A stretch of 6,905 nucleotides of DNA from positions 1 through 6,905 of the forward strand of contig JAJZOA010000014.1 of NCBI GenBank assembly GCA_021852225.1. Reading direction: 5' to 3'. This DNA comes from Planctomycetota bacterium. GTDB lineage: Bacteria > Planctomycetota > Phycisphaerae > WQYP01. Below the pieces are notes generated by a model that saw nothing but the letters and a program-made list of their open reading frames with translations, did not search any database and was not told the origin of the DNA. The first letter of the stretch is position 1; each line of letters starts with the position of its first letter. A program made the translations under genes and the position numbers. Shown in pieces: positions 5,961-6,905 of this stretch.

Positions 5961-5985
5961 ATTCTGTCCGGCAGAATTCCAATTC
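5961..5985. repeat. Two overlapping dyads upstream of the dinB-like gene
   Basis: ATTCTG-tccgg-CAGAAT (5961-5977) is a perfect 6-bp inverted repeat. It overlaps a second perfect dyad, GAATT-cc-AATTC (5974-5985). The pair ends 15 bases before a TATAAT box, the position of an operator or activator site overlapping the -35 region. No known regulator motif is recognised with confidence. Confidence 0.45.
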
Positions 5986-6006
5986 AACCGCCGGACTGGA
6001 TATAAT
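5977..6006 (+). promoter_or_regulatory. Candidate sigma-70-type promoter for the dinB-like/nudix unit
   Basis: A consensus TATAAT lies at 6001-6006. The best -35 candidate is the poor TTCCAA at 5977-5982 with an 18-base spacer. A start near 6013 would leave a leader of about 20 bases containing a strong Shine-Dalgarno. The weak -35 with a consensus -10 suggests either a need for an activator or reliance on the -10, which fits the dyads just upstream. Confidence 0.5.
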
Positions 6007-6017
6007 ACAGACAAAGG

Positions 6018-6025
6018 AAAGGAGG
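6018..6025 (+). promoter_or_regulatory. Strong Shine-Dalgarno of the dinB-like gene
   Basis: AAAGGAGG lies seven bases before ATG 6033 and is the strongest ribosome site in the window. It selects this ATG over a second in-frame ATG at 6051. Confidence 0.8.
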
Positions 6026-6032
6026 CTGTCCT

Positions 6033-6530
6033 ATGGTAAGTGTAAAAACCATGAGCCACTTCCCCCGGAAAGAAATCGAAGACTATGCACGCGGAGGATT
6101 GGCCCTGGATGCGGCCATTCAAGGATTGTCCGATGCCGACATGGATACGATTCCCGTACCGGGTACCTGGAGCATCCGTCAAATTGTTCTTCATTTAATG
6201 GATAGTGATCTGATTGCCTCCGACCGCATGAAACGTGTCATTGCGGAGGAAAATCCGATGCTGGTAGGATTTGATGAAAGCGCGTTTGCGGCCCGCCTGT
6301 TCTATACGGAACTAAACGCCGCCACAGCAGTCGATATTTTTCAAAAGAACCGGATTCTGACGGCGGAAATTCTGCGGCGTCTGCCCGTGGAAGCCTTCGC
6401 TCGATTCGGAACCCACAGTCAGCGCGGACGCATTACGCTCGGCGAACTGCTGACCATTTATGTGCGGCATTTGGATCATCATTTGAAGTTTCTAAAACAT
6501 AAACGCCAGTTGATTGGAAAACCATTATGA
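6033..6530 (+). CDS. DinB/YfiT-like putative metal-dependent protein
   Basis: The 165-residue product has the four-helix DinB superfamily pattern in its YfiT-like form. PVPGTWSIRQIVLHLMDSD (41-59) carries the first metal-ligand histidine H54, ENPMLVGFDESAFA (73-86) follows, and YVRHLDHHLKF (143-153) gives H146 and H150. Together these match the three-histidine site of YfiT-type proteins. FGTHSQRGRITLGELL (125-140) is also typical. Family members include thiol transferases and metal hydrolases, and the DinB name comes from a damage-inducible Bacillus gene; the substrate here is unknown. The length is normal and no signal peptide is seen. It has its own consensus -10 box and the best ribosome site in the window. 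Its stop overlaps the start of the Nudix gene (ATGA), so the two are probably co-translated. Confidence 0.9.
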   Translation: MVSVKTMSHFPRKEIEDYARGGLALDAAIQGLSDADMDTIPVPGTWSIRQIVLHLMDSDLIASDRMKRVIAEENPMLVGFDESAFAARLFYTELNAATAVDIFQKNRILTAEILRRLPVEAFARFGTHSQRGRITLGELLTIYVRHLDHHLKFLKHKRQLIGKPL

Positions 6531-6905
6531 GCAGGGATGCAGGCCCCGCGGCGAACCGGCGAAAGCGACAGCCAGCGGGAAAATTGCCGCACGCGGCGCG
6601 GTCGGCACCGCGCGGCAAAACGTTACATTTTGAACAGTCCGCCGGGTTTATTCTGTTCCGGCAGACACCCGCGGGAAGGGTATATTTGCTGCTGGACTAC
6701 GGCAAGCACTGGGATTACCCCAAAGGACACCTGGAAAAAAATGAAACCCAATGGCAGGCGGCGGTACGCGAATTGGCCGAAGAAACGGGCATTACAGATG
6801 TGCAGCGCGTGGCCGATTTCTGCCGGCGGATGGAATACCGCTTTGTGTCTTCGCGCAAAGGTACCGTTCACAAACGGGTGACTTATTTTATCGGCCGCAC
6901 ACAGG
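6527..6905 (+). CDS. Nudix hydrolase, Ap4A-hydrolase type, cut by the right edge
   Basis: A complete Nudix box, G-x5-E-x7-REL-x-EE-x-GI, lies at residues 67-89 (G67, E73, R81, E82, E85, E86, G88). It is preceded by AGFILFR and LLLDYGKHWDYPKGHLE. The WDYPKGH lead-in and the later RMEYRF and KRVTYFIGRT segments are typical of asymmetrical bis(5'-nucleosyl)-tetraphosphatases, which cleave Ap4A to ATP and AMP. Only 126 residues are present, the end is outside the window, and family members are usually about 140 residues. The start ATG overlaps the dinB-like stop (ATGA), and no other ATG precedes the domain. The first 33 or so residues are an unusual Arg/Lys/Ala-rich extension that may be disordered or bind nucleic acid (inference). 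The exact substrate could be another nucleoside diphosphate derivative. Confidence 0.9.
   Translation, partial: MSRDAGPAANRRKRQPAGKLPHAARSAPRGKTLHFEQSAGFILFRQTPAGRVYLLLDYGKHWDYPKGHLEKNETQWQAAVRELAEETGITDVQRVADFCRRMEYRFVSSRKGTVHKRVTYFIGRTQ

Noticed and set aside
6537..6881. 114-codon plus-strand frame over the Nudix gene
   Set aside because: The frame starting at 6527 contains a perfect Nudix box, so this frame is a shadow.

Overview
The window is about 6.9 kb of moderately GC-rich bacterial DNA (roughly 55% by eye). Gene content and intergenic style point, tentatively, to the PVC group and most likely a planctomycete of the Phycisphaerae type. The clues are a compact MoxR/DUF58 pair with Ala/Pro-rich N-termini, a YfiT-like DinB protein, TTG start codons, and a cluster of GC-rich palindromic intergenic repeats of a kind I recall from planctomycete and verrucomicrobial genomes. 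No gene here fixes the taxonomy, so this is inference.

Layout from left to right. Positions 1-754 hold no confident gene. There is a possible minus-strand gene start running off the left edge (1-105), small palindromes next to it, a short coding-like minus-strand stretch ending at 253, and a repeat cluster at about 440-640. Positions 755-3085 are a minus-strand operon of a MoxR AAA+ ATPase followed by a DUF58 von Willebrand-like protein. The membrane BatA/BatB-type partners often found next to such a pair are not seen. A divergent intergenic region with small dyads (3086-3408) separates this operon from the plus-strand genes.

The plus strand carries a PtsN-like PTS IIA protein (3409-3882), a 315-bp gap, then thymidylate synthase (thyA), dihydrofolate reductase (folA, TTG start) and a 75-residue two-helix membrane protein that overlaps folA by ATGA. 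After a 172-bp gap a second unit begins. It has a consensus -10 box and a near-perfect Shine-Dalgarno, and encodes a DinB/YfiT-like protein whose stop overlaps the start of a Nudix hydrolase (Ap4A-hydrolase type), which is cut by the right edge.

Functional reading: ThyA makes dTMP from dUMP while oxidising methylenetetrahydrofolate to dihydrofolate, and FolA regenerates tetrahydrofolate, so the pair is a classic cycle. The downstream Nudix protein probably removes Ap4A or related nucleotides, which gives the right half a loose nucleotide-metabolism theme. MoxR/DUF58 is probably a chaperone-like ATPase with its vWA partner, and the IIA protein probably a phosphate-accepting regulator. I found no convincing undescribed system, CRISPR array, mobile element, rRNA or tRNA. 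The points most worth a second look are the repeat cluster, the nested dyads in front of the dinB promoter, the DUF58 N-terminus with its G8 run, and the two translationally coupled gene pairs.
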